From Pseudomonadota bacterium (GTDB lineage: Bacteria > Bdellovibrionota > UBA1018 > CAIMNF01), in the NCBI GenBank assembly GCA_027486675.1, contig JAIXOQ010000030.1, forward strand, positions 27,225-91,224: a stretch of DNA of 64,000 nt. Direction: 5' to 3'. Positions within the stretch are counted from its first letter, which is position 1. Every line of letters starts with the position of its first letter. The position numbers and the translations under genes were made by a program. The notes beneath the pieces are model-generated. The model was not told the origin of the DNA, did no database searches, and saw only the letters and a program-made list of their open reading frames with translations. Positions 1-9,500 of the stretch are shown here, piece by piece.

Positions 1-281
1 GTGCCGGAAAGTATGCAGCTGGTGAAGGTGGTAGCAAAGCGCGCGGTGGGAGTGGTGCAATCGCAGGCGCAAAAATCGGCTTACAGGGAATCGAAAAATC
101 CCTCCAAGACCTGATGAACCAGGCGCTTGCCGACAAAAAAGAAGAGATCAAAAAGGGGGTAGACCCAACCCAGCGCGTCCCCACAGCCGAAGGTTCCTAC
201 GTGCACGGCCGCGACACCGATATCTTTAAGAAAGTCACCGAGTCTTACCAACGTCATGCGCCTGAACTGCCGAGCTCATAA
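1..281 (+). CDS. C-terminal end of an Ala/Gly/Lys-rich protein (partial, function unknown)
   Basis: An open frame enters from the left edge (codons in frame from base 3) and ends in TAA at 279-281, giving 92 residues. The visible part starts with a Gly/Ala-rich stretch, continues into a charged helix (QDLMNQALADKKEEIKK) and ends in PELPSS. There is no recognisable domain. The next start codon (282) follows the stop without a gap, so the two genes are probably co-transcribed and translationally coupled. The start lies outside the window. Confidence 0.6.
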   Translation, partial: AGKYAAGEGGSKARGGSGAIAGAKIGLQGIEKSLQDLMNQALADKKEEIKKGVDPTQRVPTAEGSYVHGRDTDIFKKVTESYQRHAPELPSS

Positions 282-1556
282 ATGACGCTGAATACATGGA
301 GACCCAACCACACCGTTGCACTTCTTTTTGGGATCCTGACTTTCGTCCCCTACCCGGCAATTGCAGATAGCTCCGATCCTTGCGCGTACGCTACGAGCCA
401 ACAAGCACAGTCTCACTGCGCAAGCCGCGACAACGCGAATAACACCGGCACGATCGAAACTGTAAAAGGAGTCATCAATTTCGCAGGTGCTGCGACTAAT
501 CTAGCGTTTTTCACGGCAGGTATGGCTTCTGGCACCGATCTCAGCAAAGTTTGTGACTCTTATACTTTCGGCGTGAATGGCGCAAATATTGGCTGGGATG
601 TCACCGCACAAGCCACCATGCAAAACAACATGCAGGCGACTGCAGGATCGATCGGTTCTTTGGCAAGCTTTGGCAATCAAATCAAAAATGCGGCAAAAGA
701 CGGTCTTCAATTTGGCGGAGAAGGGGCTGCAGTCGCTCCAAAGGAAGGTGCGGAAAAAGCTACAGGTAAACAAGTCGCAAGCGCGAATTCTGCCTGCTTG
801 ATCAATGCAGGAACCTTAGGCGCAACCGGCGCCACCAATACCATCACTGCAAGTGGCGCACGGCAGGGAGCAAACGCGGAAAATGCTGTGATTGCACCAC
901 TCGTTCAAGCGGAACAAGCCGCATATTCATTTCCAACATCCCACGGCACAGGTTCCACTGTCGGCGCTTACACCGAAGGGGCAGGCAACTCGGCCCAAAG
1001 CTGCATGGGCCTCTCCGGCCAAGCTTTTTTAAGCTGCTTAGGCAACTCAGACCCCTCCCTGTCTTCGCTCTTTTCAGATCCCAAATTAAAAGACCTTAAG
1101 GGATACAAAAACCTAGACTCCATCTTAAAAAGCGCTATTCAATCCGGCGACCCGAGCGCCATAAGAAATGCGGCGAGCGCACTTTCCGGTGCCTCCCCTA
1201 CTGCTATGGAAAAGCTGATGAAGGCGAGCGAGGAAGCAATCCAGAAGAATGCACTCGCTGGAAAAGGCCCAAAGGGCGGAGCCGCACTTGCAAAAGCTAA
1301 AAATAAAAATCTCCCCGACCCTAAAGACTCAACCTACGACAAGCTCTTGAAAGACATGATGGATAAGCTTGCCGCAGGGAATAAAGCCGAATCCACAGAC
1401 ACACAAACAGACCTTCAAGATCGGCAGATGGATCTGCTCTCTGCGGAACAAATCGAGGCCCGAAAAGACATCAGTCTTTTTCATCGCGTCGCGTTCCGAT
1501 ACAAAAGAAAAGCGCTTGATATGGGTCGTATCCCGGCCAAAGATCCTGCACCATAA
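282..1556 (+). CDS. Secreted Ala-rich protein of unknown function (424 aa)
   Basis: The N-terminus is a signal peptide (hydrophobic ALLFGILTFVPYPAIA, likely cleavage near residue 28). The mature protein has small-residue-rich segments (Ala, Gly, Ser, Thr) and scattered cysteines (for example SDPCAYATSQQAQSHC, SCMGLSGQAFLSCLG) that could form disulfides after export. The C-terminal 60 residues are charged and helical. It follows the partial gene at 1-281 directly, and lipB starts 5 bases after its stop. No family is recognised. Export is inferred from the signal peptide only. Confidence 0.7.
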   Translation: MTLNTWRPNHTVALLFGILTFVPYPAIADSSDPCAYATSQQAQSHCASRDNANNTGTIETVKGVINFAGAATNLAFFTAGMASGTDLSKVCDSYTFGVNGANIGWDVTAQATMQNNMQATAGSIGSLASFGNQIKNAAKDGLQFGGEGAAVAPKEGAEKATGKQVASANSACLINAGTLGATGATNTITASGARQGANAENAVIAPLVQAEQAAYSFPTSHGTGSTVGAYTEGAGNSAQSCMGLSGQAFLSCLGNSDPSLSSLFSDPKLKDLKGYKNLDSILKSAIQSGDPSAIRNAASALSGASPTAMEKLMKASEEAIQKNALAGKGPKGGAALAKAKNKNLPDPKDSTYDKLLKDMMDKLAAGNKAESTDTQTDLQDRQMDLLSAEQIEARKDISLFHRVAFRYKRKALDMGRIPAKDPAP

Positions 1557-1561
1557 AGCCC

Positions 1562-2236
1562 ATGAATATACGGGTCTTTAGGACCGTGAACGAACCTTTG
1601 CTCTCGCCATTTTCTTTTCGAGACTTGGTGAACATCCGCGAAGAGATTCTTGCCTCCTCAGTCGCCGAACCGACCCTACTTTTAGCAGAGCTCACCCCGA
1701 CCGTCGTTTATAGCCGTAAACAAAACCTGCCCTCCTTACCCCCTTCCTTGGCCATCACAATCGCACAAGATACCCGGGGCGGCTTTGAGACTTACCATGG
1801 ACCAGGACAGTGGACTGGGTACCTCCTACTCCCTAAAAATTGCATTGCCCCAGGAGGAAAAGAAGCGAGAGCAGTATCTAATTTTTTATTGGTCAGCCTC
1901 AAGAAGGCTCTGAATCCGTTACTCGCCCACCCCAGGATTGTTTGTCGGGATGGGGCTGAACTTGGACTTTGGTTAGACGACAGGAAGTTGGTGTCATGTG
2001 CTTTTGAACTTCGTCGGACCGGGACCCTACTTGGATTTGCAGTGAACGTTTACCCGACCCCGGATAGTTTTAACGGCGTGAAGCCTTGTGGGCTAGATGC
2101 ACTGCCCGCGTATTTGTTCCCCGAGGCAGACGTCAAAACGGGTTGCTCCCCATCGCAGCAAGAGTCTTTCATGCAAAAGACGCTTCAAGCCCTTCAGGAT
2201 ATTTTCAATCAAGCAGTCCCAAAGGTTCCGGGCTGA
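1562..2236 (+). CDS. lipB: Octanoyl-[acyl-carrier protein]:protein N-octanoyltransferase LipB
   Basis: LipB moves octanoate from octanoyl-ACP to the lipoyl domains of 2-oxoacid dehydrogenases and GcvH, the first step of lipoate synthesis in the cytoplasm. The family signature RGGFETYHGPGQ is at residues 72-83. The two catalytic residues of the family are in place: Lys142 in DRKLVSCAF and Cys176 in VKPCGLDA. The length (224 aa) is normal. It overlaps the 3' end of the convergent histidine kinase gene by 28 bases. The start lies 5 bases after the upstream stop. No lipA is in the window. Confidence 0.9.
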   Translation: MNIRVFRTVNEPLLSPFSFRDLVNIREEILASSVAEPTLLLAELTPTVVYSRKQNLPSLPPSLAITIAQDTRGGFETYHGPGQWTGYLLLPKNCIAPGGKEARAVSNFLLVSLKKALNPLLAHPRIVCRDGAELGLWLDDRKLVSCAFELRRTGTLLGFAVNVYPTPDSFNGVKPCGLDALPAYLFPEADVKTGCSPSQQESFMQKTLQALQDIFNQAVPKVPG

Positions 2237-4680
2237 GCCAGCGACACGCGCGCCTGGCTGTAGTGATCCCGCTCTTCGGCATATTCGTGAATCTCGCGTC
2301 GAACAACGAGCGCTTCATCGCGAAGTTCGTCCCTACGTTCCGTCAATAGCGGAAGCTGCGCTTTCACCAAGTCATCGACAGCCGCACAGAGTTGAGCAAA
2401 GGCTTGCGCACCGACCACACTGGAAGATGCTCGTAACTGATGGCAAAGGAATGCGATCTTCTCATCGCTTTCTCGGCTTTGTTCTAAGCGAAACGCGGTG
2501 AGTAGTTCTTCGAGCGAGCTTGAATAGGCGTTGAGCAGTGCACCCATGGTTCCAACACCGAGTTGCTGATCCAGCGCCGTGATCACCGCGCGATCCACAT
2601 GGAGTGTGAACTCGAGATCAGGCGTCCGTCGGTGAAGAACCCATTGCTCTATCGTGTTTAAGAGCGCTTCTCGGTCGAACGGTTTTGCAATGTAATCGTC
2701 CATTCCACACGAAAGACACTTCAAACGATCCTCTTCATGTGCATTTGCAGTGAGAGCAATAATCGGTGTCCGGTTTAAGTTCTCAAGGCGTTCCTTTAAC
2801 CTAAGTTGTCTTGCCGTTTCATACCCATCTAACACAGGCATTCTGCAATCGAGCAAGATCGCATCAAAGGAAGACTTTTCTACCGACTCTAAGCACTCTT
2901 GACCATTCGCTGCGATTTCGACGCGGTACCCTTTGGCCTCAAGAATAGCTTGGGCCAAGAGCTGATTGGTGGTGTTGTCGTCGACCACTAAGATACGGGC
3001 TCCGGTGCGTGGCGAGGGAGCGACGCTCGGCTCTGGGGCTAAAACATTCTGCTTTTCTAAGGAGATCCAAGACCTAAACCGGTCAGGACTAATTACGGAT
3101 CTTAAATAGCCAGTGCGACCACCGTTGACCGGCAAACCGCCCTTCGCACCACTCAGTAAAGCCTCTCCTTCAATAGGACCCACCACAGGATCCTCCGCCC
3201 GAAGGCGCGATGCGTTGATGTCTGACTCCTCACACCAACGTTCTAATTGATCGGCGACAATCTCAGGAACAGCGTGAATCGTGACGCGACGAAATGTTTT
3301 TTCCGTGCGCGCTTGATCCTCTTCGCGAACTTGTCTTGCAGGAACTCTGAACCAAAAACGCGATCCTTCCCCCGGCCGCGAAGTGCATCCAATAGACCCG
3401 CCCATCTGCTCGACAAGTCTCATGGCGATCGATAGACCTAAGCCAGTGCCCTCACTTTTATGCTGACCGCTCATCTGCACAAAGGGCTGAAAGATAACGT
3501 CCTGAACACCTTCGGGCAAACCGCCACCTGTATCGACAACTTCGAAGTAGAATTCCCGTCTTACTCCGCCCTCTATCCTTGCATCGATGCGCACCCAACC
3601 CTGATCTGTGAACTTGATCGCGTTCCCAAGAAGATTGTTCATGATCTGGGTCAAGCGTGAACCGTCTGCAAGAAAAGTGTTTCGACACTCCGTATCGTAG
3701 TTTGCAATCAGCCAAAGACGTTTTTGATAGGACTTGCTGCTTAAGAGCTCAACACAAGATTCAATCAGACGAGAGAACTGCACTTCATGAAGCTCAAGTT
3801 CGGTCTTGCCAGCTTCAATCTTACTAAAATCTAAGAGGTCACTCACAATCTTAAGCAGACTTCTCCCAGCAAGCTGAATTACACCTGCAAATCGGCGCAT
3901 TTCAGATACATCACTCATATCCTGAATCAGACCAGACATCCCCAGGATGCCGTTTAAAGGTGTGCGAATTTCGTGGCTCACCGTTGCAAGGAACTGCGAC
4001 TTGAGCCTGGATGCCTGGGCTGCAGAAGCTTCTGCGCGGCGAAGCTCTCGTTCTAAGACATTTCTGCCCCTAATTTCAAGGTAAGCAACCCAAGCAAAAA
4101 CACAAAAGAGAATCAGAGAAAGACCTATGAACCCGACCGCAAGCCAGATTTTACGTGTGAAGATATGATCTAAATTCGCAACTTTCGCACTGGTTTCGAA
4201 ATCTAGGGCATTCAAATAGAAGGACGTAGAATGGTAAAGTTTAAACAATCGGTCTAAGGATTGTGTTCCATTCAGGGTGAGTGTTTTCTCCCGCATCATT
4301 CTGCGCAGATCGATCGCAAAGTTTTCGGTCGCGGAGATAAAGAGACGACTCAGTCGCTCCATTTGCTCAGGGAGGAGTGACTGATCACGTACTTCCTTTA
4401 AAGGCTTTAAAGCAACCAGAGCCTCGTTTAAGAGCGGAAGCGCAGGGGCGAGGGCTTCGACCTTTCCCGCGCGTTTTGCGTCGAGCACGATTTGCTCTGC
4501 GTCGACAATTTTTTCAAAGGACTGCCGTAGCATCCCACGAACCTGGATCTGGTCTAAGACTGCCTGAGTTTGACGAGAAATATCCCGGTACGCAAAGAGA
4601 ACCAGGACAAGGGTGACGGCAATGTATGCTGCAGTGAGGCCGAAAAGGAGCTTCAGTTTGACTTTACTCTTTTGCTGCAT
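2209..4680 (-). CDS. Hybrid sensor histidine kinase with receiver and HPt domains
   Basis: This is a BarA-like multidomain phosphorelay kinase of 823 aa in the inner membrane. Transmembrane helices lie at about 10-30 and 178-200, bounding a helical periplasmic sensor region. The HisKA domain carries the phosphoacceptor His236 in SHEIRTP, and the ATPase domain has the N-box NNLLGNAIKF (about 348-357) and GTGLGLSI. A receiver domain has VVDDN and phospho-Asp611 in LLDCRMP. A C-terminal HPt domain has a candidate His747 in CHQLRASSSVVG. It is preceded by a strong Shine-Dalgarno (GGAGGA) and lies 87 bases downstream of the response regulator gene. The input signal is unknown. Confidence 0.92.
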   Translation of the reverse strand: MQQKSKVKLKLLFGLTAAYIAVTLVLVLFAYRDISRQTQAVLDQIQVRGMLRQSFEKIVDAEQIVLDAKRAGKVEALAPALPLLNEALVALKPLKEVRDQSLLPEQMERLSRLFISATENFAIDLRRMMREKTLTLNGTQSLDRLFKLYHSTSFYLNALDFETSAKVANLDHIFTRKIWLAVGFIGLSLILFCVFAWVAYLEIRGRNVLERELRRAEASAAQASRLKSQFLATVSHEIRTPLNGILGMSGLIQDMSDVSEMRRFAGVIQLAGRSLLKIVSDLLDFSKIEAGKTELELHEVQFSRLIESCVELLSSKSYQKRLWLIANYDTECRNTFLADGSRLTQIMNNLLGNAIKFTDQGWVRIDARIEGGVRREFYFEVVDTGGGLPEGVQDVIFQPFVQMSGQHKSEGTGLGLSIAMRLVEQMGGSIGCTSRPGEGSRFWFRVPARQVREEDQARTEKTFRRVTIHAVPEIVADQLERWCEESDINASRLRAEDPVVGPIEGEALLSGAKGGLPVNGGRTGYLRSVISPDRFRSWISLEKQNVLAPEPSVAPSPRTGARILVVDDNTTNQLLAQAILEAKGYRVEIAANGQECLESVEKSSFDAILLDCRMPVLDGYETARQLRLKERLENLNRTPIIALTANAHEEDRLKCLSCGMDDYIAKPFDREALLNTIEQWVLHRRTPDLEFTLHVDRAVITALDQQLGVGTMGALLNAYSSSLEELLTAFRLEQSRESDEKIAFLCHQLRASSSVVGAQAFAQLCAAVDDLVKAQLPLLTERRDELRDEALVVRREIHEYAEERDHYSQARVSLAQPGTFGTA

Positions 4681-4767
4681 GCTTTCCTCCTCCCCTTGTT
4701 CCTAAGAAAACATCCTATAACGACCCCAGTCTTATCCGGGTGAAAACCCCTGTGAAGTTATTGATAA

Positions 4768-5445
4768 CTACGATTCTCCAATGACGCTTAAGCGATACCC
4801 CGATCCAACCACTGTTTCGATGCGGACCTTGGACCCTTCTAATTTTTTTCTTAAGTGACTGATGTGCGCATCTACAGTGCGATCGCCCACATGCACAGTC
4901 TTCCCCCACGCACTTTCTAAGAGATGATCGCGGGAGAGGACTCTTCCCGGCGCACGTGCCATGGACCAAAGAAGGCGAAACTCAAGCGACGTACACTGCA
5001 CGTCATCATCCCCGTTCACTTCGCGTTTAATCACAATGCGTTGGCGGGGCCCATCCAGAACGAGATCCCCAAGTCTCAAAGACTCAAGACCATTCTTTTC
5101 GCGGCTGTGCTTGACGATCTTCGACTCAACGCGGGCCCTGAGTTCCTGCATAGAGAAAGGTTTCGTGACGTAGTCTTCTGCACCTAACTTAAAAGCCACA
5201 ACCTTCTGTGCGACATCGAGTCTACCGCTTAAGATGATGACTGGAGCCCCAGCCTCAGGCAAAAGCGTCAGGCCATCTCCATCGGGGAGTGTGAGATCTA
5301 GAATAACGAGATCGAACTGCGATGTTGCGAGCCGTTCGCGGGCCGCCTGAATGCTGCCGCATTCGCTCACATCGAAGTCTTTGAGCGCGTCAGAAATGAG
5401 CAATCTCATCTCCGTACTATCTTCGACGACTAGAATTGAATGCAT
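4768..5445 (-). CDS. OmpR/PhoB-type DNA-binding response regulator
   Basis: The 225-aa protein has an N-terminal receiver domain (acidic pocket VVEDS, phospho-Asp50 in VILDLTLPDGDG, conserved Lys95 in VTKPF) and a C-terminal winged-helix domain ending in the typical TVDAHISHLRKKL and GSGYRL motifs. It is a transcription regulator, probably served by the hybrid kinase encoded next on the same strand, although HPt-type kinases may also feed other regulators. A -10-like TATAGT lies only 8 bases before the ATG, so the mRNA may be leaderless. Confidence 0.93.
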   Translation of the reverse strand: MHSILVVEDSTEMRLLISDALKDFDVSECGSIQAARERLATSQFDLVILDLTLPDGDGLTLLPEAGAPVIILSGRLDVAQKVVAFKLGAEDYVTKPFSMQELRARVESKIVKHSREKNGLESLRLGDLVLDGPRQRIVIKREVNGDDDVQCTSLEFRLLWSMARAPGRVLSRDHLLESAWGKTVHVGDRTVDAHISHLRKKLEGSKVRIETVVGSGYRLSVIGES

Positions 5446-5453
5446 CTGGCCGG

Positions 5454-5482
5454 ACTATAGCGCAAACTTAACATTCAGTCGA
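5454..5482 (-). promoter_or_regulatory. Candidate sigma70-type promoter of the response regulator/kinase operon
   Basis: On the minus strand there is TCGACT (5477-5482), a 17-base spacer and TATAGT (5454-5459). The start codon follows 8 bases after the -10 hexamer, so the expected transcription start falls at or next to the ATG. No Shine-Dalgarno is visible in this short space. The call rests on pattern matching by eye. Confidence 0.4.
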
Positions 5483-5530
5483 GCTATTAACTTTTGATAT
5501 TTACGACACACGAACAGTGGGCACTAACGC

Positions 5531-6490
5531 TCAGTAGAGACGGACCAGATCCCCTTCCTGGAAGTTCCCCCCGGAATGAATGGTAGCCATTGCGCTATCC
5601 TCACCCACGAAGTCACTCACTTCTAAAGCCCCTTTGAGTAAACCTTCGCTTCTGCCTAAAAATGCTTTGTTCACTGGATCAAAGATGTCTTCGCCAGGGC
5701 TTAAAACCTTTAAAATATCCCCAGCCAAGATCCCAGCCTTACGGCCAGCATTCACATAGACCTTACTCCCTACAATCTTTGCGATCCTACCTTGCCAATC
5801 GATCTTCTCCATAGCGACCAGGGCTTCAGGCAAGGCCCGCACCACCGCGTCGCGAATTGCAGTTTGTGCAAGTTCAGCACGTGCTTCCCTCGATGTGATC
5901 TGATCGTCTTGAAAGGCAAGCAGTGTTCGCGCGACACTAGTGCCTGTTCGGCTTAGGTGGTGCACCTCTCGACCGCCGACAGCATCAAAAATCTTCATTT
6001 CAACATCCGCGCTCACAAGACTTTCCGCTTCGCGAAATACGCCGACATCTTCTTTCGCATGCCGAAAGGTAATCCGCCCAATACGACCGATGATCATGAT
6101 GGAGACGCCCGCCTTACGGCCCTCACGGATCAACTGCGCCACGCGTACTCGGTCCCCTTCAATAAAGTCTTGCGTTACGGCAGCGGTCAAAGGCTCTTCA
6201 GGAATGACAGCTGCTTTTTGAATCGAAAGCTCCCGCTTGAGTTCGCCTGCTGCAAACTGACCCAGCTTCTGATCCCCGACAGGGGTGTCATTCCAGAAAT
6301 TAAGAACGAGGGTCTTTTTGCGCGGTCCAGCAATTTTTTGTAAAGGAATGGGTGGCGAAGATTCAGCTGGCCCTTGAAAATTCGCAGAATTTTCCGCCGG
6401 ACCGTTGGCTAAGAATGTGCTGCATCCAAAAGTGGACCCTATGAAAGCGAACGATGCTGTGAGCACCCCACGCACGAAACTTGATTTCAT
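5531..6490 (-). CDS. CsgG/FlgT-like secreted lipoprotein
   Basis: From the ATG at 6490 the protein has a signal sequence ending in STFGC, a plausible lipobox. Weaker alternative starts are ATG 6496 and GTG 6502. The N-terminal half (VLNFWNDTPVGDQKLGQFAAGELKREL and following) resembles the CsgG/TolB-N-like fold used in secretion and assembly lipoproteins. The C-terminal half (GRIAKIVGSKVYVNAGRKAGILAGD) resembles the FlgT C-terminal domain. An envelope-assembly role is an inference from these similarities. It lies 27 bases downstream of dnaE on the same strand and may be the last gene of that operon. Confidence 0.65.
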   Translation of the reverse strand: MKSSFVRGVLTASFAFIGSTFGCSTFLANGPAENSANFQGPAESSPPIPLQKIAGPRKKTLVLNFWNDTPVGDQKLGQFAAGELKRELSIQKAAVIPEEPLTAAVTQDFIEGDRVRVAQLIREGRKAGVSIMIIGRIGRITFRHAKEDVGVFREAESLVSADVEMKIFDAVGGREVHHLSRTGTSVARTLLAFQDDQITSREARAELAQTAIRDAVVRALPEALVAMEKIDWQGRIAKIVGSKVYVNAGRKAGILAGDILKVLSPGEDIFDPVNKAFLGRSEGLLKGALEVSDFVGEDSAMATIHSGGNFQEGDLVRLY

Positions 6491-6529
6491 ATCCATATGC
6501 ACTTTTAGGATACCAGAAAATCAGGCAAA

Positions 6530-9500
6530 TCAATCAGTCGACAAACGAGCGACGGTTTGACCAAATATTCTATTGACGGCAGCCGCTGCTTCAGGTGTGC
6601 CATCCACACGAAGATTTGTCGGCAAGTCCATTCGAGCCTTAAACTGGGGACTGACAAAAGAAATTTGCACTGGGGACCGTCCACGATTCTTCAGCATCCA
6701 GGCCTTAAACTGCCGTAACTGCTCCGGCGTTGTACCTAAACTCAGATCAAGCTCAATCCGCAGAACTTTCGATCTTCCCTGATAGGCGTCCGCTACCTTA
6801 GCTACTTTGCCACCCAAAATCTTAGCGTTGCCTTCTTTAATTTCAAGTTCGCCTGACAGTAAAATGGGCTCGGCTGTTTCCTGAGCACCTCGGAGGAGTT
6901 CAAGGTTCTCTGCATAGAAATCAGGAAAAGCGATGACTTCAATTCTTCCTTCCAAATCTTCAAGCTGGAGGAAAGCCATTTTATGGCCCTTTTTTGTTGT
7001 GATCTCACGTGCCTCAGCAATGAGGCCCACGATCTGTACCTCTTTTTTGACGGGCGGCTTTCCTGCGGACCCTTCCGCAAGATCTAAGAATTTTTGTGTA
7101 TTCGTACCCAGCCAATCCGCACAAACCGATTGCCACGGATCCATTGGGTGCCCGGACAGAAAGAATCCCATGGCCCCTTTTTCATTTAAAAGTCGCTTGG
7201 CAAGCGGCCATTCGGGCTCCTCACGAATGAGTTGATCCTTAGGAGCAGTGACTTTTACTTCTGTGTCTTTAAAGTCAGCGAATAGTCCCCCTTGACCGAG
7301 TTCTGCTTCTTCCTGATGGGCAGAGCCGAATTCACTGAGACGCTCCAAGGAGGCGAAAACCGAAGAGCGAGAGACCGTCGCGATCGAATCAAATGCGCCC
7401 GATAGAGTGAGACCTTCTAAAACCTTCTTATTGACCTTCTTGGTGGAAACTCGTTCAAAGAAATCCAAGAGATCTTTAAATCGTTTTTCACCGCGCGCTT
7501 CGAGCAGCACGTCCACGGCAGCTCCGCCAACACCCTTGATCGCTTCCAAACCAAATCGAATGGCCCAAACTGCGCGTCCAGATTCAAGGACCAAAGTCTC
7601 TACTGTGAAAGCTCGATGAGACCGATTCACATCGGGAGGTAGAATCGGAATCTCCATCGCACGAGCATCCGCGACGTACTTTGAAAGTTTCGCGGTGTCC
7701 GACATCTCCGTCGTCATGAGGGCGGCCATGAACTGAGCCGGAAAATGAGCCTTTAAATACGCTGTCTGGTAGGTGATCAGGCCATAGGCAGCCGAGTGCG
7801 ACTTATTAAATCCGTACTCAGCAAATTTGGCCATCAAATCAAAAAGAGCATCGGCCTTCGCGGTCGGAACACCTTTTGCTTCTGCTCCTGCCAAGAAAGT
7901 GACCTTCTGTTTGGCCATCTCCTCGGGCTTCTTCTTACCCATGGCCCGTCTCAGCATGTCTGCTTGGCCCAGAGTGTAGCCCGCGATATCGCGTGCGATC
8001 TGCATGACTTGCTCTTGGTAGAGAATGACGCCATAGGTGTCCTTTAGGATCACCTCTAATTCTGGCAATTCGTATTTGGTGTCTGTCCTACCGTGCTTCC
8101 GATCAATGAAGTCGTCCACCATTCCAGAGCCAAGAGGACCAGGACGATACAAAGCGCAGATCGCCGTTAGGTCTTCCAGGCTGTTTGGAATGATTCTTCG
8201 GCACAGGTCTTTCATGCCGTCAGATTCAACCTGAAAGACTCCGTTGGTATTTCCACTAGAAATCAGGTCGTAGGCTGCAGGATCCGAAAATGAGATTGCC
8301 CGTAAGTCGAATCCATCATTCCCTGGCGTCTGATGAATCAGAGCCACAGCCTTGTCGATCACAGTCAGCGTTTTTAGACCCAAGAAATCGAACTTCACGA
8401 GCCCAATTTTCTCAGAGAAGTCCTTGTCAAACTGTGTAACAGGATCGCCTTCCTTCGTCAGGTAGAGCGGGCAGTGCATGACGATCGGCTGATCCGTGAT
8501 GATCACTCCAGCAGCGTGCATGCCGGAATTCCTATACAAGCCCTCAAGCTTCAGTGAGATCTCCCACACCGCTTTGAGCTTTGCATCCTCGTTCATCTTC
8601 GCGCGGAGATCCGCGGATTGCTCGTAGGCGTCTGAAAGATTGATCCCTAACTCATCTGGAATCAGTTTGGTGATGACATTGGTATCGGCGAAAGAGAGAC
8701 CAAATACACGGCCCACATCCTTCAGAACGGCTTTTGCCTGCAGTTTTCCAAAAGTGATGATCTGGGAAACTTTTTCTTTGCCGTACTTCTGAATCACATA
8801 ATCGATCACCAGTGGACGCCGATCCTGACAGAAGTCGATATCGAAGTCGGGCATGGAGACCCGCTCTGGGTTAATGAAACGTTCAAAGAGAAGATTAAAT
8901 TCGATCGGATCGATGTCCGTAATCGTCAAAGCATAAGCCACCAGCGACCCTGCTCCTGAGCCCCGACCCGGACCCACTGGAACTTTATTCTCTTTGGCCC
9001 ACCGGATGAAATCTGCAACCACTAGGAAGTAGCCGGCGAACCCCGTCTTCTCGATCATGGAGAGCTCTTGTTCAAGACGCTCTTCGTATGTTGGACGCTT
9101 GTCGGCTTTATTCACAAAGCCGGGCTCTAAGAATCGAGCAGCAAGCCCCTTCCTGCTCTCTTGTTTGAAATAAGCGATTAGATCAAAAGGAGCATCAGCT
9201 GCAATATTGGACGGACGAAAATTTGGGAGGTGGTTGATGGGGCGACCTAATGCATCTTGGAACTTAAACTCGATGTTGCAGCGATCTGCGATTTCTTGAG
9301 TGGCTTCATAGGCTCCAGGAAAAGCCTCGAGCCTGGCCTTCATTACTGACGGGGGCTTTAAATAGAACTCGCGGGGCACTAGGGACTTCGGGCGATCGAC
9401 ACTCAGTTCGCGGCCATAGGGAATGCACTGAAGTGCCTCATGCGCTTCTGCATCATCGGGTGAAAGATAAAAAACATCTGCGGTCCCAACCACAGGCACA

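Noticed and set aside
2086..2501. Overlapping frames at the lipB/kinase junction
   Set aside because: They lie in other frames of two clearly identified genes and show no family features.
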